64,000 nt of DNA, taken from the NCBI GenBank assembly GCA_050084985.1, contig JBITNC010000001.1, forward strand, positions 48,236,001-48,300,000, in the 5' to 3' direction. The notes beneath the pieces are model-generated. The model was given only the letters and a program-made list of their open reading frames with translations. It was not told the DNA's origin and ran no database searches. The stretch comes from Nageia nagi (Eukaryota; Pinophyta). Shown here in pieces: positions 34,458 through 47,487 of the stretch; positions within the stretch are counted from its first letter, which is position 1, and every line of letters begins with the position of its first letter. Made by a program: the position numbers and the translations under genes.

Positions 34458-36525
34458 TAACCCAAACCCCTAATTGACCCCTAAATCCTAACAAAATATA
34501 ACCCTTAATATCTTAATTCTTAACTCTCAACTCATGTCTAAACCCTTAAACCTTAAACTTTAAATCTTAAACCCTCAACTCAAACCTAAACCCATAACCC
34601 TTAAAGCATAACCTCTAAGTTAAACCTAAACTCTTAAACCCTAACCCTTAAATCCTAACCATAATACTTAATAAATACTAACCCTTACCCTTAATTCCTA
34701 ACCATAACCCTTAAACCCCTATTTCTAACTCAAATCCAAACCCATAAAACCTTAACATTGAACTCAAACCCCAACTCCTAACCCTTAAATCCTAACATAA
34801 ACCCTAACCCTTAATGTACAATAACCCTTAACCCTAACCTAAACCTTTATACCCTAACCCAAACACCTAACACCTAAACCTAAACCCTAACCTGAATTAT
34901 ATTTTTAAAATTTATAAATAATAAATTTTATATGTTTAAAATTTAAAATATTAAATTTTAAGTTACGTTAAAATAAAAGCCTAACTCCTAATCAAAACTC
35001 AAACCCTTAAATAGATACTAACCCAAACCCTTAATCCTTAATCCAAATTGCAAATTCCTAACCATATATAACCCTAAAAAATATTAGTTCTTAACCCTAA
35101 ACTCTAACCCAAACCCTTACCTATAAACTTTAACCCAAACATCTAACCCCTAAACCTAAACCCCTAACTTGAATTATATTTTTAAAATTTATAAATAATA
35201 AAATATTATATGTTTAAAATTTAAAATTAAATTATATTATAAATTAAATGTTAAGTTATGTTAAAATAAAACCCTAATTCTCAATTGTAACTCAAACCAT
35301 TAATTTAACCCTAACCCAAACCCTAAATCCTAACCATATATAAACCCAAAAATCTTAATTCTTAGCCTTAAAATTAAACCCAAACCTTTAAACCATAACC
35401 CAAACACCTAACACCTAAAAATTAACCTTAAATTTTTACAAAAATTAATCCTATTTTTTTAGAAAATTTAGCCCTAAGTTTTTTTATAAAAATTTACCAT
35501 AATTTTTTACAATAATTAATCCTTAATTTCTACAAAAATTAACCCTAATTTTTTACAAAAATTAACCCTTATTATTTTACAAAAATTAACGCTAATGTTT
35601 TATAAATATTAACCCTAATTTGTATCCTAAATTTTTACAAAAATTAATCCTAATTTTTTAGAAAAATTAACCCTAAATTTTTACAAAAATTAACCCTAAT
35701 TTTTTAGAAAAATTAACCCTAAATATTTACAAAAATTAACCCTAAATTTTAAGTTAAAATTAACCTTAGTTTTTTACAAAGATAAAAAAATATTTTTTTA
35801 CGAAAATTAATCCTAAGTTTTTACAAAAATTGACCCTAAATTTTAAAATCAAAATTAACCCTAAATTTTTACAAAAATTAACCCTATTTTTTTACAAACC
35901 CCTTATCGACCCTTAAATCATAACCAAATATAAACCTTAATATCTTAATTCTTAACTCTCAACTCATGCCTAAACCCTTAAACCTTAAATTATAAATCTT
36001 AACTTAAATCTTAAAACCCTCAACTCAAACCTAAAACCCTAACCCTTAAATCATATCCCCTAAGTCATACATAAACTCTTGAACTCCTAATAGTAACTTA
36101 AACCATTAATTAAACACTAACCCAAACCCTTAATCGTTAATCCAAACTGCTAATTCTTAACTATATATAACCCTAAAAAATCTTAATTCTTAACCCTAAA
36201 CTCTAACCCAAACCCTTAACCCTTAAACTTTAACCCAAACCCTTAACCCTTAAACTTTAACCCAAACCCTTTAAACCCTAACCTAAGCACCTAACACCTA
36301 AACCTAAACCCCTAACTTGAATTTTATTTTCAAAATTTATAAGTAATAAAATATTATATGTTCAAAATTTAAAATTAAATTATATTATAAATTAAATTTT
36401 AAGTTACATTAAAATAAAACCCTAACTCCCAATCATAACTCAAACTGTTAAACCCTAACCCAAACCTCTAACCCTTAAACTGTAACCCAAACACCTAACA
36501 CCTAAAATTTAATGCTAAATTTAGG
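34458..36525. repeat. Degenerate telomere-like (CCCTAAA) block
   Basis: About 2 kb of imperfect CCCTAAA, CCCTTAAA and CCCAAA words, C-rich strand on plus throughout. Three copies of a compound unit of about 130-145 bp (ACCTAAACCCCTAACTTGAA, then an AT-rich tail with AATAAAATATTATATG) lie at about 34,862-34,990, 35,137-35,276 and 36,285-36,430. A sub-array with 23-bp period fills 35,425-35,900. No run of perfect telomere repeats is present, so it is interstitial and decayed. Confidence 0.85.
35425..35900. repeat. 23-bp sub-array ACAAAAATTAACCCTAATTTTTT
   Basis: Around twenty tandem copies with one CCCTAA core each, flanked by A-runs and T-runs; the best-preserved stretch (about 35,636-35,760) alternates ACAAAAATTAACCC and AGAAAAATTAACCC forms, giving a 46-bp dimer. 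It lies within the telomere-like block. Confidence 0.8.
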
Positions 36526-37439
36526 ACCATACCCATTTTTCATATATATTAAAACTTTCCACTCACCATAGTCTCATTATTATACATGAGTCATCATTCT
36601 CTTTCTAATGGATAAGGTCTAATCATTAAGTTTATCTTGGAAGTCCAAGTTTTGAAGTCCTACCTTGATTTTGATGATGACTTTATAGGTTATAATGTGT
36701 TTAGATTCCCTAAATAAAAAGAAACATGTCCATACTTTCATAAAATTACTCTGAAGGCTACCATTTTCATTTTCCTCCATAAAAAAGGTATATATTTTTA
36801 AAAATATTTCCTCCTACTAAATCTCAATAGTGAAAGGATATTAGGAACCTATAATATCTTATAAGTCCCAACAATAAGATACAAATTTGAGATTGTAGTA
36901 AACACTAAAATCCAATATTACATTGAATAATCTAACTTGCTCATTATTTTTTTTAATGAAACTTGGTATTTCTCCTACTCACTAATATGAAAATATATAA
37001 ATTATTAAATACTTTTATGACACCTACACACTTATGACACCTAAACTTAATATTATTACAATCAACCTTGATCCTTAAGGATTAGGTTTCCAACATATTT
37101 GAAAGGAGTGTTTAGCTTAAATAGAAAAAATTCATAATAACAACAAATTTGTAGTGCAATAAATTATATATATTCAAGTAATGCAATTTATAATAATAAT
37201 AATTAACTTTACTAAATAGAAATACAATTCAAGGCCTCTTTGAAGGGGCTTATTCATTAGAACTCAAAATACAAATATTTCTTCAAGATAATATATCTAC
37301 CCTTATTACATATATTTATACGCATTTTATCCTAAACCTAATTTTGTAGTTCATTAAAAAATGGTGATTTTCCTTACAAAAGTATAAAGGTTCACATCAT
37401 AAGTCCATATATGTTGATAATAAAATAAACTACTAATAT
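36526..37439. other. No gene recognised
   Basis: AT-rich DNA between the telomere-like block and gypsy G. It could include the 3' LTR of gypsy G (minus strand), but no matching LTR copy is present. Confidence 0.35.
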
Positions 37440-38568
37440 AATTAAATTTTAGAATATGGGATCCCAACAAGCCATCCCTATTGGAAAAGAGCTTTTTCCT
37501 TAGAGATGAAATTGGGAAAATTGATTATGAAGTTGATAAAGTAACTCCCAAATCACTTTCTCAAGTGATAATGCAGGCCACTATATAATAAATTTAGTAA
37601 TAGTGTGATTACAAAGCTGATAGGTGCATCGTTTCAAAATTGCTTTAGGTTCAACCATATTCAACCACTATGGATCCATCTTCTATGAACTTAGGTAATT
37701 ATGTTTGATCCTTTACCTCTAAACCCAATACTTTTTTAAGTAAGGGATATGAAATATTGGATGAACTTTTGAGGATATAGGTAACTACAACTTGTATGTT
37801 GTAGGTTCAATGTGTTGGAGAATTTTGTAAGGTCCATAAAACTTTGGAGCTAACTTGAAGGGTCCCTTTATCTTGAGAGATTTTTGATGATATGGTTGAA
37901 GCTGCATGAAAACCATGTCCCCTTTTTGAAATTCTTATTTAATCCATTGTTTATCATATTGTTTTTCATGTTGTATTAAGTGGTCTACAAATTCTTTTGA
38001 GGGCATAAGATATCTCCCTAAGTGGTTATTTGATGTTAACTGCTTGAACATTAGTGTTGTCAAGAACATAAGAGGCCAATATGGGTAGTGATTAATCATA
38101 CAATGCTTAATAAGGGGTCATATTAATTAAAATATGATACAAAGTATTATTCCACTATTCCACCAATGGAAGCCATTTAACCCAATGAACAAGCTAGGCA
38201 TAAGAAAAATAATACAATTAAATCTCAAGGTACTTATTAACAATTTCTCACTAACCATTAGTTTGAAGGTGATAGGATGAAATCATATTGAGTTGAGTTC
38301 CTTGAAGCTTGAAGAATTATTTCCCAAAATTGTTAGTAAAATAAAGATATCAATCATTAACTATGGTAGAAGGCATACCGTGGAGCTTGAAAATATTATA
38401 AAGGAAAAGTTAAGCCATATTGACAAACTTGCAAGGGTGTTCTAGGGAGTAAAAATGGATGTACTTAGACATTCTATCCATAGCATAAAAAATAATATAT
38501 TTCCCATAAGACTTTGGAATTTCCTCGATAAAATCCATTAAAATTCAATTATAAGTTCACATTGATGT
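37440..38568 (-). mobile_element. Gypsy G pol 3' part (integrase and tail)
   Basis: Minus-strand integrase with MDFIEEIPKSYGKYIIFYAM, DRMSKYIHFYSLEHPC and NIFKLHGMPSTIVND, fitting the plant Ty3/gypsy core where the second catalytic Asp follows 'I-V-x-D' (here a stop replaces the next codon). The C-terminal segment GDMVFMQLQPYHQKSLKIKG then FKLAPKFYGPYKILQHIEP fits the integrase C-terminal fold next to the chromodomain of chromoviruses. Several stops and shifts. At 38,568 it is cut by copia B; the missing upstream part resumes at 43,098. Confidence 0.85.
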
Positions 38569-39081
38569 TGATTATTTCAAAATAATTCAAATAAAAAAAT
38601 AGAGCTAAAATGTAATAACAGTAAATAGAACTGAATATGAATAAGATAAATTAATGCAGAATCAAAATTACAATATATGAGGGTCAATAATGAAGCTTCA
38701 TTCACTCTTTAATGGTTAGAGTTGTAGGAAATTGAACTAACTCAATATAATACTAGCATAATAAAAACTAAACTAAGTTACAAGCATACTAAGCCTAGTA
38801 AATGAAGCCAATAGCTTTTACACATGTTGAATGCTCCATGGAAAGCTAGAAGACAAAAATAATATGCATAAAAATACAAAAAACACCTTAAGAATGATGG
38901 GTTTTGATGTACTTTTAATCTGAGCCTAACCTATAGGTTTTAGACTAGTTGGAAAGGTCAAACCAGTTGGCTGAGGATCATTTGGTACATTTGAGGAGCA
39001 GTTAGATGGAGGTCAATTGGCTAGCCTTTCTATAGGCTATCAAATGGATAAACTCATAAAATGTTAAGTTTTTCCTCAAGA
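38569..39081 (-). repeat. Copia B 3' LTR
   Basis: Aligns with 42596-43097 over its length, including GAAGCTTCATTCACTCTT and AATAGCTTTTA blocks. Outer end TG on plus at 38569; inner end is approximate because of divergence. Confidence 0.8.
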
Positions 39082-42000
39082 TTAGCATTGATTTATCAAC
39101 ATTATTCCTCTTGATGCAAAAAGGGCTCATCATGGAGTCTTTAAGCATCATATACTGAGCCTTAACAATACCTTTCATGAAGATATCAACCAAATTGATC
39201 TTGGTATTGCAATATTGAAGCTCAATTTTTTTCTTCTCCACCATCTCATTGATGAAATGGTACTTTAATTGAAAATTCTTTGACCTACAATGGTGGATGG
39301 GATTGTGTGCCAACTAAATGGCACTTTGATTATCAAAGTAAACAATAGTTAGTCTATGTTGTTTCTCACCAATATCTTCAAGCAACTTCCTTAATCATAA
39401 TACTTGAGCATTGGTTGTTGTGAGAGCAATATACTCTTCTTCATAAGAGGAAAGTGTTATTGTATACTGCTTCTTGGAGATCCATATAATCAATCCTAAA
39501 CCAAGTGAGAAGTATTATCTAGAAGTGGAATTCCTATTATCAATATTGCTACCCCAATCACTATCACTAAAACCAATAAGTTCCATCTTTTCCACATGAG
39601 CATAATGGAGACCAAAATTAATGGTATCTTTAACATATCTCAAAATTCACTTTAGAGCCTTCATATGCAAAATGGAAGGATCATTCATGTATCTAGACAC
39701 TATTGAAACAACAAATTGAATATCAAGCCTAGTATTACAAAGAAACATGAGATAGACTACCTACAATGCTCCTAAATTTTGTTACATTTGCTTTTGGAGC
39801 ATAATCTTGTTTGGAAAGAAACTCTCCATGAGCTATAAGATCTAAAACAATAGTATAATTATCGATATCATATTTTGTGATCATTTATCATGCATACTTG
39901 CTTTGGAAAATAAAAATATGATCTTGACATTGATGGACCTCAATGCCAAGAAAATACCTCATAAGGCTTAGATCCTTCATACTAAACTCAAGTATCAAAT
40001 CAGTTCTAAACTTATCATTCATGATGGAATCACTTCCCATATAAATTAAATCATCAACATAAAGAGTTTGATTACCTTCTCTCTTGATGTAGAGTGTTGG
40101 CTCATTTTTGCTCCTTATGAACCCAAACCTTTGGAAGTATCCATCAATTTGAGTGTACCAAGCTCTTGGAGCTTGCTTGAAGGCATACAATGCCTTCTTA
40201 AGCTTATACACATGCTTCTCTTTGCCTTGCACTTGAAATCCGTAAGGTTGTTGCACATAAACCTCCTCATCCATGTAGCTATTCAAGAATACATGCTTCA
40301 CATCCATCTGATGCACATTCTAAAGCTTTTGGGCTGCTAATGAAAGAAGCATTTTTATTGTTTCTTATCTTCAAACCGGTGCAAAAGTATTTTCATAGCT
40401 AGGCACTTCTCCTCCAACATCCATTATGCATTTTATTACTATCCATATACTTTTCCCTCCTCAAAAATGACATCCCTTGATATAACTATTTTTTTGGTTT
40501 TGGGATTGTAAAGCCTGTATGGTTTACTCTCTTCACTATACCCAATGAACATACATGGTTCACTCTTTGCATCCAATTTTTTTTGTTCTCTTTTGGCACA
40601 TGAGCATATACCAAATAAGCAAAAACTCTAAAATGTTGAACACTTGGATTCTTATCATACAAAGCTTCAACAGGGGTCTTTCCTTCAACTGTACTAGTTG
40701 AGAATCTATTTAAAATATAATTGGATGTTCTCACTACTTAAACCTAATACATGTTATGTAATTTTTTGGATTACAACAAGCATCTTGCCATCTCCCTCAA
40801 AGTTCTATTTTTTCTCTCAGCCACACCATTTTGTTGATGAGTATAGGTTGTAGGATATTTCCTCTTAATACTATTCTCCTTGCAAAATTCATTAAATTCA
40901 TTAGAGGCATACTCTCCCCCTCTCACTTCTTACACATTTAATTTTATTTTCACTCTCATTCTCAACCAACTACTTGAATTCCTTAAAACACCCAAATGCC
41001 TCATCTTTATGTTTTAGAAAATAAACTCAATACATTCTACTAAAATCATCAATAAAAATGAGGAAATGAAAATTATTTTAAGACTCTTTAATTGCATTAG
41101 TTCACATAAAATAGTATGTATCAACTATAGTGGGAATGAGGTTGTCCATGCTTTCCCATGATCAAACCCCTATCTTGCTTTATTAACTAAAACACAAGCT
41201 TCATAAATAAATGTTGGATCTTCAATGAGAGACAAACCATGAATAATATCATGAGATATATTCAAGTTGTTAAAATTCAAGTGGCCAAATATGAGATGCC
41301 ACAACTAAGACATGTCATTTATAGCCACATTTGCAATAGGACTATACCCTTTATCTCTAAGATTCAATGAAAATAACCGATTAGCAATCATGTGAACAAT
41401 AGTAACATGCTTGTTCTCATGATTATTGCCAAAAATATCATATTTTTTCTCCTTAAAAACCAACTTGTAGTTATTCTCCATAATTTTCCCAACACTAAGA
41501 AAACTATGAGCCATATCTAGAGTATGATAAACATCATTCACCTTCTTCATTACATGATTGGTAGGCACAACAAGCATGCCTTTATCAGCCAATTCTATTA
41601 CATAATTATTGCCAAGCTTAATGCTTGACCTACAACAATGATCAATTAAGGATAGAAGCTCCCCCTTTTCGATTATATGGTTTGATAAACCGCTTTCCAA
41701 CAACCAATTTTCTTCACCTTTTGTTCCAACCACATTAGCTATCTCCTCCATGGAAAGAAAGAAAGTTTCATCATACTCTTCTTCCTCTCCATAATTGGTT
41801 GTAGTAAAAGAATTGATCATTCCTCTTATCATTATTTACTCTACCTCTTCATCTTCCATGTCCATTGGATCTTGATTCACATACTTTTGTAGCAAAGGCT
41901 TTCTCATTCTTATCAGACTAGATTGGCTCATCATATAGACTTTCTTCATTAGATATAAGAGAGCCAATGAGAGTATCAATCTCCATTTCCTCCAAGATCT

Positions 42001-42487
42001 CAAAACTTTTTAATAACTACTACCTTTTCCAATGTCTCTTCAAGACTTGACATCTTATTTACAATTTCCTTCACTCTAACAAAGTAATTTGAATCTTTCT
42101 TAGTCTCCTTCATCTTGAGAGTCTCAAATTCAATACTTAGATTCTACAACTTCACTTCTTGAACTTGGTCACTCCCTTAGAAGCCTTCCTTCAACACTTT
42201 CCAAGCATCTTTAGTTGTCTTACAACTTTCAATTTTGGAAAAAATGCTCCTATCAAGAGCTACTTGGAGGTGAGACAAGGTAAGAGAGTTATTTCTCCTA
42301 CATTCCTTCCTAGCCTTCTTATAATATGTTGAAAGATTTCTTCAATTTGTTGGCTCTATGTAGTCATCATCAAGAATTTCCCATAAATCTTTGCCTATGA
42401 GCAAAGTTTTATCTGAATGCTCTAGTACTCATAATCACTACCATAAAACTCTAGAATAGGAATATATGAGCTTGTGTTGCAAACCAT
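39002..42487 (-). pseudogene. Copia B gag-pol, decayed
   Basis: Gag begins MVCNTSSYIPILEFYGSDYE (42487) and continues with a coil-rich stretch (SIEFETLKMKETKKDSNYF). Protease: NWLLESGLSNHI, the catalytic Asp of DSG replaced by Glu. The GAG-pre-integrase segment is open at 41305-41832. Integrase C-terminal: TPVEALYDKNPSVQHFRVFA (40486-40734). RT: open at 39888-40316 with MDVKHVFLNSYMDEEVYVQQ, APRAWY and catalytic LYVDDL intact. RNase H: EMVEKKKIELQYCNTKINLV (39002-39313), running into the 3' LTR. Stops and frame changes between these blocks make it inactive. Confidence 0.85.
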
Positions 42488-42585
42488 TATACCTACAAAC
42501 AAAGAAACCAAGACTCTATAAGCAACCTTTTCAATTGCTAGAAGCCATAAGCTTTCTCAAGCCCAACTAAGACCTAGGAAATATT

Positions 42586-42594
42586 TGATACCAA
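42586..42594 (-). other. Copia B primer binding site
   Basis: Minus-strand TTTGGTATCAAAT follows the CA end of the 5' LTR, matching the initiator Met-tRNA type. Confidence 0.6.
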
Positions 42595-42595
42595 A

Positions 42596-43097
42596 TGATA
42601 AATTCAAAAGAATTACAATGAATAAAAATGGAGCTAAAATGTAATAATAGTAAATGGAACTAAATACAAACAAGATAAATTACTACAGAATCAAAATTAC
42701 AATATATGAAGTTCAATAATGAAGCTTCATTCACTCTTCAATGGTGAGAGTTGTAGGAAATTGAATTAAATCACTACAATACTAGCATAATCAAAACTAA
42801 ATTAATTTATAAGCATACTAAACCTAGAAACTAAAACCAATAGCTTTTATACATTTTTAATGCTCCAAGGCAAGCTAGAAGATAAAAATGCTAAAAAATG
42901 CCTCAAGAATGATGAGTTTCACACTTTTTATCTGGGCCTAAGCGATAGGATGTAGACTAATTAGACAAATCTAACCGATTGGATGAGGACCAATTAGCAC
43001 ATTTGGAGGTCGATTGGATGGAGTCCAATTGACCTTGCTAGTATGCTAGGTATTGGTTGGAAAGTGAACTCAAAAAATGTTAAGTTTTACCTTGACA
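42596..43097 (-). repeat. Copia B 5' LTR
   Basis: 502 bp, minus strand TGTCAAGGTAAAAC to ...TTATCA; partner of 38569-39081. Confidence 0.8.
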
Positions 43098-43650
43098 TAA
43101 GTGTTAAGTTTCCAATAGATATGGGAAGAGCTAAAGTAATCTTGGAGTACCTACTATCTCATCTTTTTATTGTTAATGCATATTAAACTTTGTAATAAAG
43201 TTATTAATATCCTATTTCATTCTATCCCAATAAAAATATATAGCCACCCTTTTGTAAGTTTTTCAAAACCCAAAGTGTCATATTGATGATGTAGCATGTA
43301 ACTCATGAAGTATCATCTCTCAACATGAAGAATTAGAGGGTAATACAATGCGACCCTTAAAGTGAAGTATCCCATCATTCTAAGAAAAATTAGGCTTATT
43401 AAAAGGGTCAATATAAAGCTATAGAGTCAATTCTTGAGTAGATATTTTGTGGAACCATTCCTATTTTACTTGATTTATTTATCAAGTAACAAGGGAGTAT
43501 ATTGCTTAAGTGCAACTAGTTCCTCAAATTTCTAAGAAAGGGCATCAAGTACCATATTTTCTCTACCCTTATGATATATAATCTTATAATCATATTTGAA
43601 TAACTTAATAACCAACTTTTATAGGTCCTAAAAACCAATGGGTTTAAAAA
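43098..43650 (-). mobile_element. Gypsy G pol, part upstream of copia B
   Basis: Minus-strand RNase H end, YDYKIIYHKGRENMVLDALS and KFEELVALKQYTPLLL, then the integrase N-terminal region ILHELHATSSI, YFYWDRMK and DINNFITKFN. The order continues into 38,568 and below once copia B is removed, proving one element split by an insertion. RT was not found beyond 43,650. Confidence 0.8.
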
Positions 43651-44642
43651 GAAGTTAAAAGACTCTTATCCTATCCCATTCATGTCTAACAAATCATTTA
43701 TAACCATTACAACTAAGTAAGATCCTTAAAGAGCCTTTGATATATGTGTAAACTCAATAAATTATAAATCCATTAGTTTGGTGTATGTTTGAAAGATATT
43801 TATAAAGGTTTTACTATTTTTTATGCTCGTAGTTCTCAATTGCTTCTTGAACTCTCATAACTTGTTGGCACATCCTCTATATATTCTTAAACCCTATATC
43901 TTTCATAGTATTGAGTATAGCCTTTGATACCTTAAAGCTTTATGAGATTTTTAAGCTATCAATGATATGGGATTCAATAATAAACAAAAATTTGATACTT
44001 TTATAATTTTTTCAATCAAAAATAAGTAAAAAGTGAATCAAAGATCTAAATATTTAGAGACTTTTAACACATTTCATACTGAAAAGTAAGTGAGCAATAA
44101 TAACATAGAAGAAGAAATTGATTCCTAATTCCAAGGTAAAGGAAACTAAATATCAAAAATTTCTTAGTTAAAAAGAGAAACATGACCATCAAAGTGAGAG
44201 TTTGGCCAAGAAAATAGTAACTTCATCCCACCTCTCGATTGGATCCAAGCAATCAGCTACTTAATTATTCTTTTTATTGGCAAGGATAAATATAATTTCA
44301 TTGTATGCAAGTGCAAGTTGTGCTAGAGATCCAAGCATTCATTTATATTTTTTAATATCATTCAATTTCTATTAAATGATGGAGGAAACATTTGTGAAGT
44401 ATTTTATAAAAAAAATTAGGAACAAATGTCATGAATTTTAGGGTTTTTGCTAGTTACTATTTAAAGGTTTTAATAAATATCATTATATTGTGCTTAATTT
44501 GGTTCTAGAATTTTGCTTTAATGATTTATTTATATCTCATGGGTTTGAATGGTTATAATCAATTGTCCTTGGAAGTATTATTATTTTTCATAGAATATTT
44601 GAAGGAGATGAAGTAGATCTTTATCTCCACCCAAGATCACCT
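43651..44642. other. No gene recognised
   Basis: Where gypsy G RT would be expected on the minus strand; I could not find RT motifs, so the sequence is either too decayed or of other origin. Confidence 0.35.
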
Positions 44643-45111
44643 TGGATGGAATCTTCCACTAATCTTAAGAATACATATATCATTTACAAGATAACACAAT
44701 CATATACACTAGTTCCTCCCAAATAAGTACATCCACTTGAACCATCTCTAATTTCTATTTCTCAATAACTCTTACTCTTTTTACAAATTCTCAAGAATTC
44801 TGTACAATTCCTATAAGAGTATTCATAAAACTCTACAAGACTAGCATTTTCATACTTCTCCAAAGTGTATATTACAACAAGCCCATTTCCCTTATTTATA
44901 GGTAAGAACCTCACCTTATCTCACCTTTTAACTCAAATTTTACATGGGGTTAGTATGGACAAGTGTCATGCTAGGATGAAGTCAAAGTCTTCCACTACTT
45001 TATCATTTTTAGGTATTTGATGATAAAATAGGAAATTACATAAAAGGATTTAATACTTAGATACACCCTAAATATTAAATTACATAATAATACATTATAT
45101 ATATTATAACA
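44643..45111 (-). repeat. Copia C 3' LTR
   Basis: 469 bp, similar in layout to copia A LTR, including a TTATTTATAGG promoter-like motif near 44,900 on plus. No partner LTR in the window. Confidence 0.7.
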
Positions 45112-45735
45112 CTCTCTCTTAATTTAATATTAAGAAAGTAAGAAGAAAATAATTTAAGAGTTCTCCTCCGTAGAAAATACAATTGGAGATGAGAACTTGA
45201 GACCATAGAATTGAGATGGTTCTATAAGGCTCAACTACTTAACCATTAAACATGGTGTTAATATACAAGTAGTATTCATTCAACATCATGTTAAATTATG
45301 AGCCTCCAAGAGCTTGCATACCCAACATAAGTAACCTGTAATCTCTAGAAGAAACTTGCAAGCTACAAGTAGCTCATAACAACATCAATTAGATGCACTA
45401 TAATTCAAGATAAAGAATATATAAAAATAAGTATATATTCATATAAAAATAATACAAATAAATACTAATATAAAAGTTATTTTAGATAGTTAAATATGAA
45501 GTATTCATTCATAATCTACTTCCTCTTAAGGTCATCTTTACCATCCTAACCAATTATATAGGTTCATATATAATATAGGCCTTAAGATTAATTTTAGCAA
45601 TAGGTTATTAAGATAAATTATATAGGTTCATATAAGCTTTCATATGAATTTTACATAATGAATTTGAAATTATATATATTAATAATTCTCCCCCTTAAAG
45701 GCAACTTTATTAGAATAAAAAGTCAATAATAGATT
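44643..45735 (-). mobile_element. Copia element C, truncated 3' end
   Basis: 3' LTR 44643-45111 (minus strand start TGTTATAATATATATAATG), polypurine tract AATTAAGAGAGAG beside it, then family-specific 3' non-coding sequence with the pol-end purine tract at 45687-45700. No RNase H or other coding sequence follows, so the element is cut at about 45.74 kb. Its 3' region is shorter than in A, D and E. Confidence 0.7.
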
Positions 45736-47487
45736 ATAGAACATGCTTGTCTTAATGTAACGAAACAATAACATAAGTATTAATGGTAACCACCTTTATC
45801 AACATAGGGATTATTACCAATAAATGTTTATGTGGAAGACTAATTATATTCCAAATTTTGGTTCTCCATGTGTTCATCACTCTTCTTTCCATTAAAATGG
45901 TGTTATTAAAACAGGTGGTTACCGCACACTTCTATTAAGAAGCCAATAGTTTTCATAAAAAATATGAAGGAAAATATTAATAATATTATGCTTTTAATCA
46001 ACAAATTAAGGCACTAATTATGTTCATTAATGAAATATTCAAATAAGGTCATAACATATTTGCCAACTTGATCAACCCACTAGTCACAATGTATAACAAT
46101 AAATATTATCTGGACCATACTAGTAATAAAAATATATAGTTTCAAGAACCAAATGCCATCTTAAGATGCATATACTTTTATACATTTATAAACATGTTGA
46201 ATTGGAGGGATAAGGTCTCCAACAACAATACTATAACCTCGATAATGAAAAAATGCCAACTTGACTATGCCTCCTAGTCAAGATGCCCTAAGTCATTAAT
46301 CATAGAAAATACCATCTTAACCATGCTACTAGGTAAGATGTATATGATGGAAGAATAGTATAATTAATCCAATAACAAGGATTTAATTTTCTATTAAGAG
46401 CAAAATATTGCAATGTGGAGAAGGGCGAACCTTTTGAAGCACCCTAACATTTACCAATTTTAGAAGGTTGAAGCTTTTGAACCACTCTAACATTTACCAA
46501 TTTTGAAGAAGGTTCAAACTTTTTGATCCATAAATATAGTTCACCTATGGTGTTTCCCTATCTCACCACATATAGATTATTTAAATATTTTTACCACTTT
46601 ATCTCACAAGAAAATAGAATTACTTTCTAAGTGTAAAAGCAAAATATTTATGCAAAAACAAATAAAAACATCACAAAATATTTACCAAATTTTCCTTTTT
46701 ATTTTTATGGAGCTTGAATCAATCCTTGATCCCTCTCACTTAACAACACTTAGTGTTTTCTTCCACTCTCTCTTCTTCTCTCCTCTATTTTTTCTCCAAA
46801 AAAATCCCATGTGTTAGGCTTCCTTTTATAATTTTAAGAAAGCTAACTTACAAAAATATATGGTTACAACAAATAATTTGGTATCATTCTACCTAAAGTA
46901 GAATTTGGTTTTGGCCATCAACCAAAATCATCTCCACTTGGCCTTCTACCAAAAATAATAATAACCACTAACAATTACAAACCATACTATTTGTCTTTTT
47001 ACAAATTTAAAAAAATAACTCACTCGATGAATATATCTCCACTCCTATTTTTGAGGAAGATAAAAATAATATTAGCACCTTGCACCCTTAAAAATAACTA
47101 AATAATATATAATTATCTCCCCTCCTTTATTTTAGGAAAATAATTGACTAAACTTCCAAAATATCTTCAACACCCACCTACACTCAACATTTTCCACTTG
47201 TCAACTATAGCAAACATTTTCAAAAGTCAAGGGGAGGATTTTTCTTTACCAAATACACAACCCAAATTTCACATGATATTTTTGATGATTTTTCATCAAG
47301 CGTATCCCACATCATCATTGTGGTCCCACTTATAAATTTCATCATCAAATTTATTTATTTATTTATTTTCAAAACTTCAAATTGCAATAAGTTTTGCATA
47401 CGGAATCAGATTTCAATTTCGTAAGAAGTTTCAGAATCATGGAGATGAGATATTCGAAATGGTACCCACATTTTTCTAATTTAATAT
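45736..47487. other. No gene recognised between copia C and D
   Basis: AT-rich DNA with a short tandem repeat at 46425-46520. The plus-strand frames at 47144-47335 and 47394-47645 have no motif; the latter runs into the copia D LTR. Confidence 0.35.
46425..46520. repeat. 43-bp tandem repeat, about two copies
   Basis: CTAACATTTACCAATTTT with flanking GAAGGTT...CTTTTGAA recurs at 46444 and 46487. Confidence 0.7.

Larger units (their letters stand above)
38569..43097 (-). mobile_element. Copia element B, full-length, about 4.5 kb
   Basis: Compact copia: LTRs 38569-39081 and 42596-43097, primer site beside the 5' LTR, gag from 42487, then protease, integrase, RT, RNase H. Distinct from family A/C/D/E/F in LTR sequence, short leader (about 0.1 kb), and lack of a long 3' non-coding region. 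Inserted into gypsy G; a target duplication could not be read cleanly. Confidence 0.9.

Noticed and set aside
34458-36525. A functional chromosome end
   Set aside because: Repeats are degenerate, interrupted by AT-rich units, and flanked on both sides by transposon-rich DNA.
40068-40340. Plus-strand open frame of 90 aa
   Set aside because: Shadow of the copia B RT on the minus strand.
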